Below, piece after piece: positions 1-7,840 of a stretch of 64,000 nt of DNA. Within the stretch, counting starts at the first letter, position 1. Each line of letters opens with the position of its first letter. The translations under genes were made by a program, and so were the position numbers. The notes under the pieces were generated by a model. That model worked only from the letters and a program-made list of their open reading frames with translations. It did no database searches and was not told the DNA's origin. The DNA comes from Clostridia bacterium (GTDB lineage: Bacteria; Bacillota; Clostridia; Lachnospirales; Lachnospiraceae), in assembly GCA_009929525.1 (NCBI GenBank), contig SAAH01000007.1:1-64000 (forward strand). Reading direction: 5' to 3'.

Positions 1-121
1 GTTCATTTTCCAGGGAGGAAATCATCTGGCTCATGGCAGGCTGTGTATAGCCAAGCAGTTCAGCCGCTTTGGTGAAACTTCCTAATTCAACAACTTTTTG
101 CAGTGCAATATATCGATTCAT
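1..121 (-). CDS. LysR-family transcriptional regulator, N-terminal part (cut by window edge)
   Basis: The first 40 residues are visible on the minus strand, starting at the ATG complement at 119-121. They form a typical LysR winged helix-turn-helix: the N-terminal segment MNRYIALQKVVELGSFTKAA is followed by LGYTQPAMSQMISSLE, the recognition helix region. The effector domain lies outside the window. It is divergent from the damaged EamA-type transporter gene that starts at 228, the usual arrangement of a LysR regulator and its exporter, so it probably once controlled that gene. The ligand cannot be told from the visible part. Confidence 0.85.
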   Translation of the reverse strand, partial: MNRYIALQKVVELGSFTKAAELLGYTQPAMSQMISSLENE

Positions 122-227
122 TCTCAAATAACCTTTCTGCATAATAACATCACAAACATTTATTGTACTTATTTCAGAAATTATTGTATATTAAATAGCA
201 AGTAATTACAAGAGAGGAACACAGGAA

Positions 228-937
228 ATGAGTATCAGAAAAGCAGAAATTTTAATGACAAGCGTTTCGTTGGCATGGTAGGTGGTGTGAATCACACAAC
301 GGCATCAACAGCAGGGTTTTTAACCAGCACGACTGTTGTTATTGTTCCGATTCTGGAAAGTATACGTAAACGAGCCATGCCGCAAAAATCTGTTGTTTTA
401 TGTATTGGTCTTGCGATTGTAGGTTTATTTTTGCTGACCACAAAAGGAGAGATTACAGCAGATAAAGGAGCATGGCTTTGCTTAATGGGAGCGTTTTTCT
501 ATGCGATTTATATTATTGTTTTGGATCATATAGCAAAGGAAGAAGATACATTATTGATCAGCATCATCCAATTAGGTGTGGCTTCCCTGTATGGTACGGT
601 GTGTATGTTCCTTTTTGAAACACCTGCATTACCGGATACACCGTTGCAGTGGGGCGCTATTCTTTGCCTGGGATTAATCTGCAGTGCCTATGGATTTGTG
701 GTACAGCCGATTGCTCAGAAATATGTATCGCCAGAAAAGATTGGATTGATATTTTCATTAGAACCAGTATTTTCAGCAATCCTGTCTTACATATTTTTAC
801 ATGAAATATTGGAAATACAGGAATATGCAGGAGCTTTATTGATTTTTGCAGCAGTAGTTTTATCTGAAATCCTAAAAGGTACGTCAAAACAAATTGTAAG
901 TGAAGGAGGCAGCATATCATGTCATTTGAAAAGGTAA
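228..937 (+). pseudogene. EamA/DMT-family transporter, internally deleted and frameshifted
   Basis: An ATG at 228 after AGAGAGGAA opens MSIRKAEILMTSVSLAW, a normal start for an EamA drug/metabolite transporter, but reading stops at TAG 279-281. In another frame the family continues from GVNHTTASTAGFLTSTTVV (open from 275) to the stop at 937, giving about 215 residues with seven or so membrane segments. The usual protein is about 300 residues with ten, so roughly 50-60 codons covering the first helices are missing and the frame has changed at about 275-285. The start at 275 has no ribosome site and would lack the first helices. I infer a dead gene. Its end overlaps the ybaK-like start by 19 bases. 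Confidence 0.8.
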
Positions 938-1398
938 AAAGTTATTTTGAGGATTTAGGGTTGGAAAGTAAGGTCAAGAGGCTGAGCGAATCTAGTGCTA
1001 CGGTGGAAGAAGCGGCAAAAGCCATCGGTTGTGAGCCTAAGCAGATTGCGAAGACGATGTCGTTTTTGTTAGAGGAAACCCCTATCTTGATTGTTACCGC
1101 CGGAGATGCAAAAATTGATAACAGCAAATACAAACAATACTTTCATAAGAAGGCAAAAATGATATCTTCAGACCAGGTGGAAGATCTGGTGGGACACGCT
1201 CCGGGCGGTGTTTGTCCTTTTGCTGTTCATCCAGAGGTTGAAGTCTACCTTGATATTTCATTGAAACGATTTGAAAAGGTGTATCCGGCAGCGGGAGACG
1301 GACACAGTGCAGTAGAACTGACATTAGAAGAACTGGAAAAATATTCCGGAGCAAAAGCGTGGATTGACAGTAGTAAAGACTGGTATGTCAATAGTTAA
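919..1398 (+). CDS. YbaK/ProX-family aminoacyl-tRNA deacylase-like protein
   Basis: 159 residues, the usual length of the single-domain YbaK/EbsC family, which hydrolyses mischarged aminoacyl-tRNAs such as Cys-tRNA(Pro). Visible family features are the conserved lysine region PKQIAKTMSFLL, ILIVTAGDAKID, the GHAPGGVCPFAVHPEVEVYLD loop and a late AAGDGHSAVELT strand. GAAGGAGG lies just upstream of the ATG at 919. The gene overlaps the 3' end of the EamA remnant and is followed after 16 bases by a PhzF-like gene, so the three were probably one operon. The exact tRNA substrate cannot be read from the sequence. Confidence 0.9.
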   Translation: MSFEKVKSYFEDLGLESKVKRLSESSATVEEAAKAIGCEPKQIAKTMSFLLEETPILIVTAGDAKIDNSKYKQYFHKKAKMISSDQVEDLVGHAPGGVCPFAVHPEVEVYLDISLKRFEKVYPAAGDGHSAVELTLEELEKYSGAKAWIDSSKDWYVNS

Positions 1399-1414
1399 GG
1401 AGGACATGAATCAT

Positions 1415-2194
1415 ATGAATATCAAACAATATGTGGTAGATGCATTTACAGACAAGGTGTTTAGCGGGAATCCGGCGGCAGTATGCGTGATGGAAGAGTG
1501 GCTGCCGGATGAGCAGATCATGAATATTACAAGAGAAAATAATCTTTCAGAAACGGCATTTGCAGTGAAAGAAAATGATGTATACAAGCTTCGCTGGTTC
1601 ACGCCGGGAGGTGAAATCGATCTTTGTGGTCATGCAACGCTTGCCACAGCGTATGTGATTACCAGATTTATTGAGCCGGAAGTGACAGAGGTAAAATTCG
1701 ATACTCTTAGCGGAACATTGACGGTTACCAGGAAGGAAGATTTGTTTGAAATGGATTTCCCGGCCTATGAACTGAAATCAGTAGAGGTGACAGAAGAGAT
1801 GATCGAGGCGATTGGTGCCAAGCCATCAGAAGCATATATGGGAAGGGATTTATTGTGCGTGATGGATTCTGAGGAAACAGTAAGGCAATTAAATCCAGAT
1901 CAGACTAAGCTGATGACGTTGGATGGACTGTTGCTGCAGGTGACTGCAAGAGGAGAAGAATTTGACTGTGTATCCCGTTCCTTTGCCCCAAAGTGCAATA
2001 TTGCAGAAGATCCAGTGTGTGGTTCGGGCCATTGTCATATCCTTCCGTTTTGGGCAGACAGACTTAAAAAGACTGAATTAATAGCGTATCAGGCATCTAA
2101 AAGGGGTGGGATTTTATATGGAAAATTGGATGGTGACCGGGTATTTATTAGCGGCAAGGCGGCATTGTATGCAGATTCAGTGATTCATGTATGA
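1415..2194 (+). CDS. PhzF-family isomerase/epimerase-like protein
   Basis: 259 residues of the PhzF superfamily (diaminopimelate-epimerase fold). Landmarks are SGNPAAVCV near residue 17, the catalytic glutamate in NNLSETAFAV (E46), TPGGEIDLCGHATLATA, and the second-domain motif DPVCGSGHCH. The reading frame is open from 1364, but I chose ATG 1415 because AAGGAGGA at 1397-1404 is well spaced only for that codon and MNIKQYVVDAF matches the family start. Family members with known roles isomerise small acids, but most bacterial paralogues have no proven substrate. It follows the ybaK-like gene closely. Confidence 0.9.
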   Translation: MNIKQYVVDAFTDKVFSGNPAAVCVMEEWLPDEQIMNITRENNLSETAFAVKENDVYKLRWFTPGGEIDLCGHATLATAYVITRFIEPEVTEVKFDTLSGTLTVTRKEDLFEMDFPAYELKSVEVTEEMIEAIGAKPSEAYMGRDLLCVMDSEETVRQLNPDQTKLMTLDGLLLQVTARGEEFDCVSRSFAPKCNIAEDPVCGSGHCHILPFWADRLKKTELIAYQASKRGGILYGKLDGDRVFISGKAALYADSVIHV

Positions 2195-2244
2195 TGATTT
2201 GAAAGGAATATACTAACACTTACAGTAGAAGGAGAGTTGTAAAG

Positions 2245-2292
2245 ATGACGGAAAAAGAAGCAAGAGTCCACTATCAAGCCACATTTCTATAA
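2245..2292 (+). other. Very short ORF with good ribosome site, likely gene remnant
   Basis: GAAGGAGAG followed by ATG at 2245 opens a 15-codon frame (MTEKEARVHYQATFL, then TAA). The start context is better than chance would give, yet the frame ends at once and nothing recognisable follows. It may be the 5' stump of a deleted gene. No function can be assigned. Confidence 0.3.
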
Positions 2293-2378
2293 TCTTTGAG
2301 TCATCAGGGCCAGGTACTCTGAAGTACAAATTAACATAGTGAAATTTATGGCATTTTTCGCGTAATCAATCTATTATT

Positions 2379-2442
2379 CGTTGTATAAAATGTGAAATAT
2401 AACTTTTTTTCGTTGTATTTAATGTGATAGACATAATATACT
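2379..2442 (+). promoter_or_regulatory. Promoter with 17-bp direct repeats upstream of the DUF4143-type ATPase
   Basis: CGTTGTATAAAATGTGA (2379-2395) recurs as CGTTGTATTTAATGTGA (2411-2427), two mismatches, with a 32-bp period (three helical turns). The second copy contains TTGTAT (2413-2418), which with TATACT at 2437-2442 gives an 18-bp spaced promoter. Phased repeats that cover a -35 box suggest a repressor or activator site. The cognate protein is unknown. Confidence 0.5.
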
Positions 2443-2527
2443 AAGCGTAGCATAGAGATATGAACAACATCGATGTTCACTTTAGGAGGTAACTATGTAC
2501 CGAAACGCGATAGAACAGTTATATCAA

Positions 2528-3792
2528 TGGAAAGAAAAAAACGTCGTAAGCCTTTGATTATCGAAGGAGCACGACAGGTAGGAAAAACATGGCTGATGAA
2601 GGAATTCGGAGATCAGGCTTATGAGAACATCGTATATATTAATTTTGATTCGAATTCCAGAATGGATGAGCTTTTTGCCAGTGATCTGGATACAAAACGT
2701 CTGGTGCTGGGGTTGGAGCTTTATGTCGGACATAAGATTCAGGCGGAGAATACACTACTGATTTTTGATGAGGTACAAGAGGTTCCGCGTGCATTGACGT
2801 CACTTAAATATTTTTACGAAAATGCACCTGAGTATCATATTATATGTGTGGGCTCTCTTTTAGGAATTGCTCTCCATCAAGGAACTTCGTTTCCGGTAGG
2901 AAAGGTGGAATTTTTAAACCTTTATCCACTATCGTTTCCCGAGTTTCTGTGTGCTGTAGGATATGACCGGTTCGCAAAGCTTTTGGAGAAGCGCGATTAT
3001 GAAATGATTACTTCGTTCAAACAAACATATATTGATGCGTTGAAGCAGTATTATTTCGTCGGCGGCATGCCAGAGGCTGTGCAGAGTTTCGCAGAAGATA
3101 AGGATTTTAACGAGGTTCGAAATATCCAAAAAAGAATTTTAACAGCGTATGAACAGGATTTTTCCAAACATGCACCAAATGAGATTGTGCCCAAGCTTCG
3201 TATGGTTTGGAACAGTATTCCCTCACAGCTGGCGAAGGAGAATAAGAAGTTCGTGTATGGTCTGGTTCGTGCAGGTGGACGGGCGAAGGACTATGAAACT
3301 GCGATTATGTGGCTCAGTGATTGCGGGCTGATTCATAAAGTAAGCCGAGTGAATGGGGCGGGACTTCCATTAAAGGCCGATGAAGAATTGAAGGCATTTA
3401 AACTGTTCATGGTAGATGTGGGATTATTAGGTTGTATGACAGGACTTCGTCAGCAAACTCTTTTAGATGGGAACGCTCTTTTTGTGGAATTTAAAGGTGC
3501 ACTTACAGAACAGTATGTATGCCAACAGTTAAAGACATTGGATGATTTAAATATATATTATTACACTAATGACAGAGGTTCCTGTGAAGTGGAGTTTGTC
3601 ATCGATGATGGCGGAAATGTAATTCCAGTCGAGGTAAAAGCTGAAACAAATTTGAAAGCTAAAAGTCTGCGTACCTATACGGAGAAATATAATCCTGAGT
3701 ATGCTATTAGAACATCCATGTCTGATTATAAGAAAGAAGAATGGTTGCTAAATCTTCCTTTATATGCGATCGAGAATATACGTAACATGTAA
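2528..3792 (+). CDS. AAA_14/DUF4143-family ATPase, 5' end frameshifted
   Basis: 421 residues from ATG 2528. It has an N-terminal P-loop ATPase domain with Walker A GARQVGKTW and Walker B LLIFDEVQ, then a DUF4143 C-terminal region ending in EVEFVIDDGGNVIPVEVKAE, which resembles a PD-(D/E)xK nuclease-like core. The best ribosome site, TTTAGGAGG at 2481-2489, serves ATG 2495 in a different frame. That frame reads MYRNAIEQLYQWKEK, exactly the expected family N terminus, and then leaves frame in a run of seven A at 2535-2541. One extra A would rejoin it to the long ORF. So the natural gene is probably 2495-3792 with a one-base deletion, or a base-call error. The cellular role of the family is unsettled. 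Confidence 0.8.
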
Positions 3793-4060
3793 AGTGTGGA
3801 AAATGTTTTTATAAGAGATTTCTGCAACTATTTATATTTATCATTAACTAGGGAATAACCACCCACATTCGCTCCCCCTATTTAATATGAAAGAAAAGCG
3901 GCCAACCCAAATACGGTTGATTGCTACATATTAGCAGTTTACCATTTGCTGTGAGATATCAGTCAGCTGTGAATCAGTTACTAATCAGTTATCAGATCAT
4001 CTAATAGCTATATGCCAGCGACTTTGAACCGTCATCTGTCATCTCCGTTACCAATAAACA

Positions 4061-4244
4061 GCCAGAGATTTTGCGGACGGCAGGTTTACAAACAATTTGA
4101 GAGCGTTTAGAGGATCTTACAAGATCGGCGCCCTAGCAAGCACTTAGCGAAGAGCCCACTGGCGATGAGCTTAGTGCGGGTTGGGCGAAAGCTCGGAAGT
4201 CCTCTGCTCTCGTTTGTAAACCTGCCGTCCGCAAAATCACTGGC
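4061..4244. repeat. 184-bp palindromic intergenic element, copy A
   Basis: The outer arms 4061-4093 and 4212-4244 are 33 bp each and reverse-complementary with one mismatch. Pairing continues inward with GAGAGC/GCTCTC and AGAGGATCTT/AAGTCCTCT. The head contains ACTTAG ... GAGCTTAGT around 4142-4175. The whole stretch could fold as one long hairpin in DNA or RNA. It has no U-run, so it is not an ordinary terminator. An element of nearly the same size and with a similar head lies at 53600-53782. It may be a non-autonomous mobile repeat or a structured RNA. No flanking target duplication was evident. Confidence 0.75.
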
Positions 4245-4259
4245 GTCCACAAAATCACT
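4224..4259. repeat. 18-bp tandem repeat, two copies
   Basis: GCCGTCCGCAAAATCACT (4224-4241) is followed directly by GGCGTCCACAAAATCACT (4242-4259), two mismatches. The first copy is the tip of the right arm of the palindromic element, so the second looks like a local duplication of the element end. Confidence 0.7.
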
Positions 4260-4452
4260 ATCATCCCCAAGAATCCACCCCATATATAACTTCACCTTGC
4301 CTGCCATTTCCAAATGTGATAAAATGTGACTGTTTAGTCAAGCATATCATTTCTAACGATTGATGCAGCGAAGACTGAAACATTCCACATAATAAAACAC
4401 TATCATGTAATCATTCACAAAAACAAATGATATAGAAAAGAGGACATAGATT

Positions 4453-5550
4453 ATGAAATTAGGTATCGTAGGACTTCCTAACGTAGGAAAAAGCACCCTG
4501 TTCAATTCTCTGACAAAGGCAGGAGCTGAATCAGCGAATTATCCTTTCTGTACGATCGATCCAAACGTTGGTATCGTGCCGGTTCCGGATGAGAGACTGA
4601 AACTTCTGGGGGATTTTTATAAGTCAAAGAAAGTTACACCAGCAGTTATTGAGTTTGTAGATATCGCAGGTCTGGTAAAAGGAGCTTCAAAAGGTGAAGG
4701 CCTTGGCAACCAGTTTCTTGCGAACATCAGAGAAGTAGATGCGATCGTTCACGTAGTACGCTGCTTTGAGGATTCCAATGTTATCCATGTGGATGGAAAT
4801 ATCAACCCGGTAAGAGACATTGAGACGATCAATCTGGAACTCATCTTCTCAGATTTGGAGATTCTTGAAAGAAGAATTGCAAAGACAACAAAAACAGCAA
4901 GAATGGATAAGTCAGCAGCAAAAGAACTGGCACTTCAAAACAGGATCAAAGCACATCTGGAGGACGGCAAACCAGCAAGTACACTGGAGCTGGAAGATGA
5001 TGATGAAAAATTATTCATGGCAGAATATAATCTGCTGACAGATAAACCAGTGATCTTTGCAGCCAATGTATCTGAGGATGATCTGGCAGATGAAGGTGCG
5101 GGAAATGAACATGTTCAGGCAGTTCGTGAACTTGCGAAAGAGCAGAACAGTGGTGTATTTGTTATCTGTGCCCAGATCGAGCAGGAGATTGCAGAGCTTG
5201 ATGATGATGAGAAAAAGATGTTCCTTGAGGATCTGGGAATCGAGGAGTCAGGACTTGAGAAACTGATCAAGGCAAGCTATGATATTCTCGGTCTTATGAG
5301 TTTCCTTACATCAGGTGAGGATGAGACCAGAGCCTGGACGATCAAAGTGGGAACGAAAGCACCTCAGGCAGCAGGAAAGATCCATACAGATTTTGAGCGT
5401 GGATTTATCAAAGCAGAAGTGGTGAATTACAAAGATCTTTTAGATTGTGGTTCTTACGCAGGAGCTCGCGAAAAAGGTTTGGTTCGTATGGAAGGAAAAG
5501 AATATGTAGTAAAAGACGGAGATGTGATTTTATTCCGTTTCAATGTATAA
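4453..5550 (+). CDS. ychF: Redox-regulated ATPase / Obg-family P-loop protein YchF
   Basis: 365 residues, the normal length. The N-terminal G domain has GLPNVGKST (P-loop, residues 7-15), the switch region and [20 protein letters not shown] (G3 region). A coiled-coil insert lies around residues 130-170, and the C-terminal TGS domain begins near [19 protein letters not shown] and ends [16 protein letters not shown]. The family binds ribosomes and prefers ATP over GTP. AAAAGAGG precedes ATG 4453. The gene stands alone upstream of the division cluster and is followed by a strong hairpin. Confidence 0.97.
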   Translation: MKLGIVGLPNVGKSTLFNSLTKAGAESANYPFCTIDPNVGIVPVPDERLKLLGDFYKSKKVTPAVIEFVDIAGLVKGASKGEGLGNQFLANIREVDAIVHVVRCFEDSNVIHVDGNINPVRDIETINLELIFSDLEILERRIAKTTKTARMDKSAAKELALQNRIKAHLEDGKPASTLELEDDDEKLFMAEYNLLTDKPVIFAANVSEDDLADEGAGNEHVQAVRELAKEQNSGVFVICAQIEQEIAELDDDEKKMFLEDLGIEESGLEKLIKASYDILGLMSFLTSGEDETRAWTIKVGTKAPQAAGKIHTDFERGFIKAEVVNYKDLLDCGSYAGAREKGLVRMEGKEYVVKDGDVILFRFNV

Positions 5551-5561
5551 ATGATCCAGAT

Positions 5562-5610
5562 TTGGGATTACACACCACTGCTGATTTTATGAAGTGGGAT
5601 GTAATCCCAA
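5562..5610. terminator. Stem-loop downstream of ychF
   Basis: TTGGGATTACA at 5562-5572 pairs perfectly with TGTAATCCCAA at 5600-5610, and ACT/AGT extends the stem inside. There is no T-run after it, so it is at best a weak intrinsic terminator or an mRNA 3'-end stabiliser. Confidence 0.55.
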
Positions 5611-5635
5611 TGTAACAAATATTTAAGAAATACCC

Positions 5636-5664
5636 TTGACACAACATATTGTGGTGTATACAAA
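5636..5664 (+). promoter_or_regulatory. Candidate promoter between ychF and mraZ
   Basis: TTGACA at 5636-5641 is a perfect -35 box. Possible -10 boxes are TATACA (5657, spacer 15) or TACAAA (5659, spacer 17). A transcript from here would meet a strong terminator at 5689-5720 after only about 50 bases. Confidence 0.5.
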
Positions 5665-5688
5665 ATTAAATAGGATAACTTGTGCTTT

Positions 5689-5720
5689 TGAGAAATGCGA
5701 CTGCATTTCTCATTTTTTTT
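5689..5720 (+). terminator. Strong intrinsic terminator upstream of mraZ
   Basis: TGAGAAATGC (5689-5698), loop GACT, GCATTTCTCA (5703-5712), then eight T. It is a perfect 10-bp stem. It stops read-through from ychF and also sits just below the TTGACA promoter, so it may define a tiny RNA or an attenuator. Confidence 0.85.
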
Positions 5721-5734
5721 GCCAAAATTTACAC

Positions 5735-5763
5735 TTGTATTCTGGGGGTATTTGGTTTAGAAT
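5735..5763 (+). promoter_or_regulatory. Promoter of the division/cell-wall cluster
   Basis: TTGTAT (5735-5740), 17-bp spacer, TAGAAT (5758-5763). It is the only well-spaced promoter between the terminator and mraZ and lies directly above the repeated AAAGTGG boxes. Confidence 0.65.
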
Positions 5764-5770
5764 AAACACA

Positions 5771-5818
5771 TAAGTGGTAGAAAGTGGAGAAAAGTGGTTT
5801 CAAAGGGAGGAAGTGTGG
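5771..5818 (+). promoter_or_regulatory. MraZ-type operator: phased AAAGTGG boxes
   Basis: TAAGTGG (5771), AAAGTGG (5781) and AAAGTGG (5791) recur at exactly 10-bp steps. A weaker CAAAGGG (5801) and AAGTGTGG (5811) continue the phase. In Mycoplasma gallisepticum MraZ is known to bind repeated AAAGTG(T/G) boxes ahead of mraZ. Position just below the -10 box fits autoregulation. Confidence 0.75.
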
Positions 5819-5921
5819 CAGCTCAATCCCCTAGAACCCGAGAAACAGAAGGTTGGGGAGAGCCGACTGTTTTGGCAAGCAGGATGTAATATCCTGGAGT
5901 ATTCCAAAGAGGGTAAGTTCT

Positions 5922-6353
5922 ATGTTCATGGGAGAGTTCAGTCATACAATTGACGCTAAGGGAAGATTAATCATACCGTCCAGGTTTCGCGAGGCTTTGG
6001 GAGAAAGCTTCGTGCTTACTAAGGGTTTGGACGGCTGCCTTTCTATATACCCAATGGAAGAATGGAATATCTTTGAGAAGAAACTGGAAGCTTTGCCACT
6101 TACTAACAAAAATGCAAGAAAATTTTCGCGTTTCTTCGTTGCGGGAGCTACGCCGTGTGAACTGGATCGGCAGGGGAGAATCCTTGTACCGGCAACGTTA
6201 CGGGAGTTTGCAGGTCTGGAAAAAGACGTGGTACTTACTGGAAATCTAAACCGTATTGAGGTTTGGAGCAAAGCGAAGTGGAGTGAAAATAACGACTACG
6301 ATGATATGGATGCCATTGCAGAAGGAATGCAGGAAATGGGAATCGTCATCTAG
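5922..6353 (+). CDS. mraZ: Transcriptional regulator MraZ
   Basis: 143 residues, the exact usual length. It has two SpoVT/AbrB-like swapped-hairpin domains: MGEFSHTIDAKGRLIIPSRF at the start, and CELDRQGRILVPATLREFAG near residues 85-104. The reading frame is open from 5853, but ATG 5922 follows AAGAGGG at good spacing and gives the family N terminus. It heads the division cluster and probably controls it through the phased boxes at 5771-5818. Confidence 0.96.
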   Translation: MFMGEFSHTIDAKGRLIIPSRFREALGESFVLTKGLDGCLSIYPMEEWNIFEKKLEALPLTNKNARKFSRFFVAGATPCELDRQGRILVPATLREFAGLEKDVVLTGNLNRIEVWSKAKWSENNDYDDMDAIAEGMQEMGIVI

Positions 6354-6377
6354 CAATCATGCAGCAAGGAGCGGTTT

Positions 6378-7325
6378 ATGGAATTTAAGCACAAATCCGT
6401 ACTACTTAATGAGACGATTGACAATCTGAATGTGAAGCCGGACGGTATCTATGTTGACGGAACATTGGGAGGGGCAGGACATGCCTCACAAATATGCAAA
6501 TTATTATCTGCCACGGGGAGATTAATAGGAATAGACCAGGATGATGCTGCGATAGCAGCTGCCAGTGAACGTCTGCGGGAGTATAAGAATCAGACGACTA
6601 TCATTCGCAGCAACTACTGCAGCATGGTCCCGGAATTAATGAAAAGGGGAATTACCTCTGTAGATGGAATTGTACTGGACTTGGGAGTGTCCTCGTATCA
6701 ATTGGATAATGCAGAGCGTGGATTCACGTACCGGGAGGACGTACCTCTTGATATGCGTATGGACCAGAGACAGGAACGTACAGCAGAAACAATCGTAAAT
6801 ACTTATAGTGAGAGTGACCTGTATCGGATCATCCGAGATTATGGGGAAGACAAATTTGCAAAGAATATAGCAAAACATATTTGTCTGGCGAGAGCGGAAG
6901 CTCCGATCCATACGACCGGTGAACTGACAGAGATCATAAAGCGAGCGATCCCGATGAAGATCAGGGCGACAGGCGGACATCCTGCAAAGAAAACATTTCA
7001 GGCGATCCGTATCGAACTGAATCAGGAGTTGGATGTGCTTCGCGATTCTTTGGACGGAATGATAGATTTACTGAATGACGGCGGAAGGATATGTATCATA
7101 ACATTTCATTCCCTTGAAGATCGGATTGTAAAAACTATCTTCAGGAGAAATGAGAATCCCTGTACCTGCCCAAGCAATTTTCCTGTATGTGTATGCGGGA
7201 ATGTATCAAAAGGAAAGGTTATTACAAGAAAACCAATCCTTCCATCTGAAGAAGAATTAACCGGAAACAGCCGTTCACAAAGTGCAAAACTCAGGGTGTT
7301 TGAGAGAAGGATTTCCGGGGTTTAA
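6378..7325 (+). CDS. rsmH: 16S rRNA (cytosine(1402)-N(4))-methyltransferase
   Basis: 315 residues. RsmH/MraW methylates N4 of C1402 in 16S rRNA. Landmarks are [10 protein letters not shown] at the start, the SAM-binding [10 protein letters not shown] loop (about residues 29-38), [15 protein letters not shown], and near the C terminus [15 protein letters not shown]. The inserted helical domain lies between about 105 and 215. It begins 25 bases after mraZ, and the order mraZ-rsmH-ftsL is the standard one. Confidence 0.97.
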   Translation: MEFKHKSVLLNETIDNLNVKPDGIYVDGTLGGAGHASQICKLLSATGRLIGIDQDDAAIAAASERLREYKNQTTIIRSNYCSMVPELMKRGITSVDGIVLDLGVSSYQLDNAERGFTYREDVPLDMRMDQRQERTAETIVNTYSESDLYRIIRDYGEDKFAKNIAKHICLARAEAPIHTTGELTEIIKRAIPMKIRATGGHPAKKTFQAIRIELNQELDVLRDSLDGMIDLLNDGGRICIITFHSLEDRIVKTIFRRNENPCTCPSNFPVCVCGNVSKGKVITRKPILPSEEELTGNSRSQSAKLRVFERRISGV

Positions 7326-7340
7326 AGGAGAAATGCAAAA

Positions 7341-7826
7341 ATGGCCAGAAATGATAGAAGAAGGGTAAATTCAAGAGCGGATCAATACGAGCGGTATATT
7401 TATGAGGGAAATACCGTTAGAAAAATTCAGGCCATACCACAGGAAGTGCCGGAGAGAAGACCGGTCAGCCGTACTGCCTCAAAGAATCGGGCAAAAGCAA
7501 GAAGGATGAGCAGAGGATACGTTATGTTCCTTGCACTGATTTCCACAGCAGCCTTATTCATGTGTGTACGGTACCTACAGTTAAAATCGGTAATTACTAC
7601 ACAGACAAAAGAAATCGCAGTCATAGAGTCGGATCTCAGCCAGCTAAAAGCTGATAATGACGCACTTTACAACAGTGTTCTTGCATCTGTGGATTTGGAA
7701 TATATAAAAGAAGTTGCCATGGATCAGCTGGGCATGGACTATCCGGGAGAGGATCAGATATATCAGTTTGATACCGCCGGAAACAGCTATGTACGCCAGT
7801 ATCGCAATATACCAGGTACAGAATAG
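7341..7826 (+). CDS. ftsL: FtsL/DivIC-type cell division protein
   Basis: 161 residues. A basic cytoplasmic tail of about 55 residues is followed by one membrane helix (GYVMFLALISTAALFMCVRY, about 58-77), then an extracytoplasmic coiled-coil stretch (about 80-110) with LKADNDALYNSV, ending in a short LEYIKEVAMDQLGM motif typical of FtsL/DivIC. Sequence identity in this family is low, so the call rests on topology and position between rsmH and the penicillin-binding protein genes. It starts 16 bases after rsmH. Confidence 0.85.
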   Translation: MARNDRRRVNSRADQYERYIYEGNTVRKIQAIPQEVPERRPVSRTASKNRAKARRMSRGYVMFLALISTAALFMCVRYLQLKSVITTQTKEIAVIESDLSQLKADNDALYNSVLASVDLEYIKEVAMDQLGMDYPGEDQIYQFDTAGNSYVRQYRNIPGTE

Positions 7827-7840
7827 AAATAGGTGATTAT

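Larger units (their letters stand above)
3793..4452. other. 660-base intergenic region
   Basis: No convincing gene. The first 270 bases are AT-rich with no strong signals. 4061-4244 is a large palindromic element (listed separately), followed by a short tandem repeat. The last 190 bases lead to ychF, and no clear promoter was found there. A minus-strand reading frame at 4107-4313 is an effect of the palindrome. Confidence 0.6.

Noticed and set aside
4107-4313. 68-codon minus-strand frame in the palindromic element
   Set aside because: It lies across the hairpin, has no ribosome site and its composition is set by the inverted arms.
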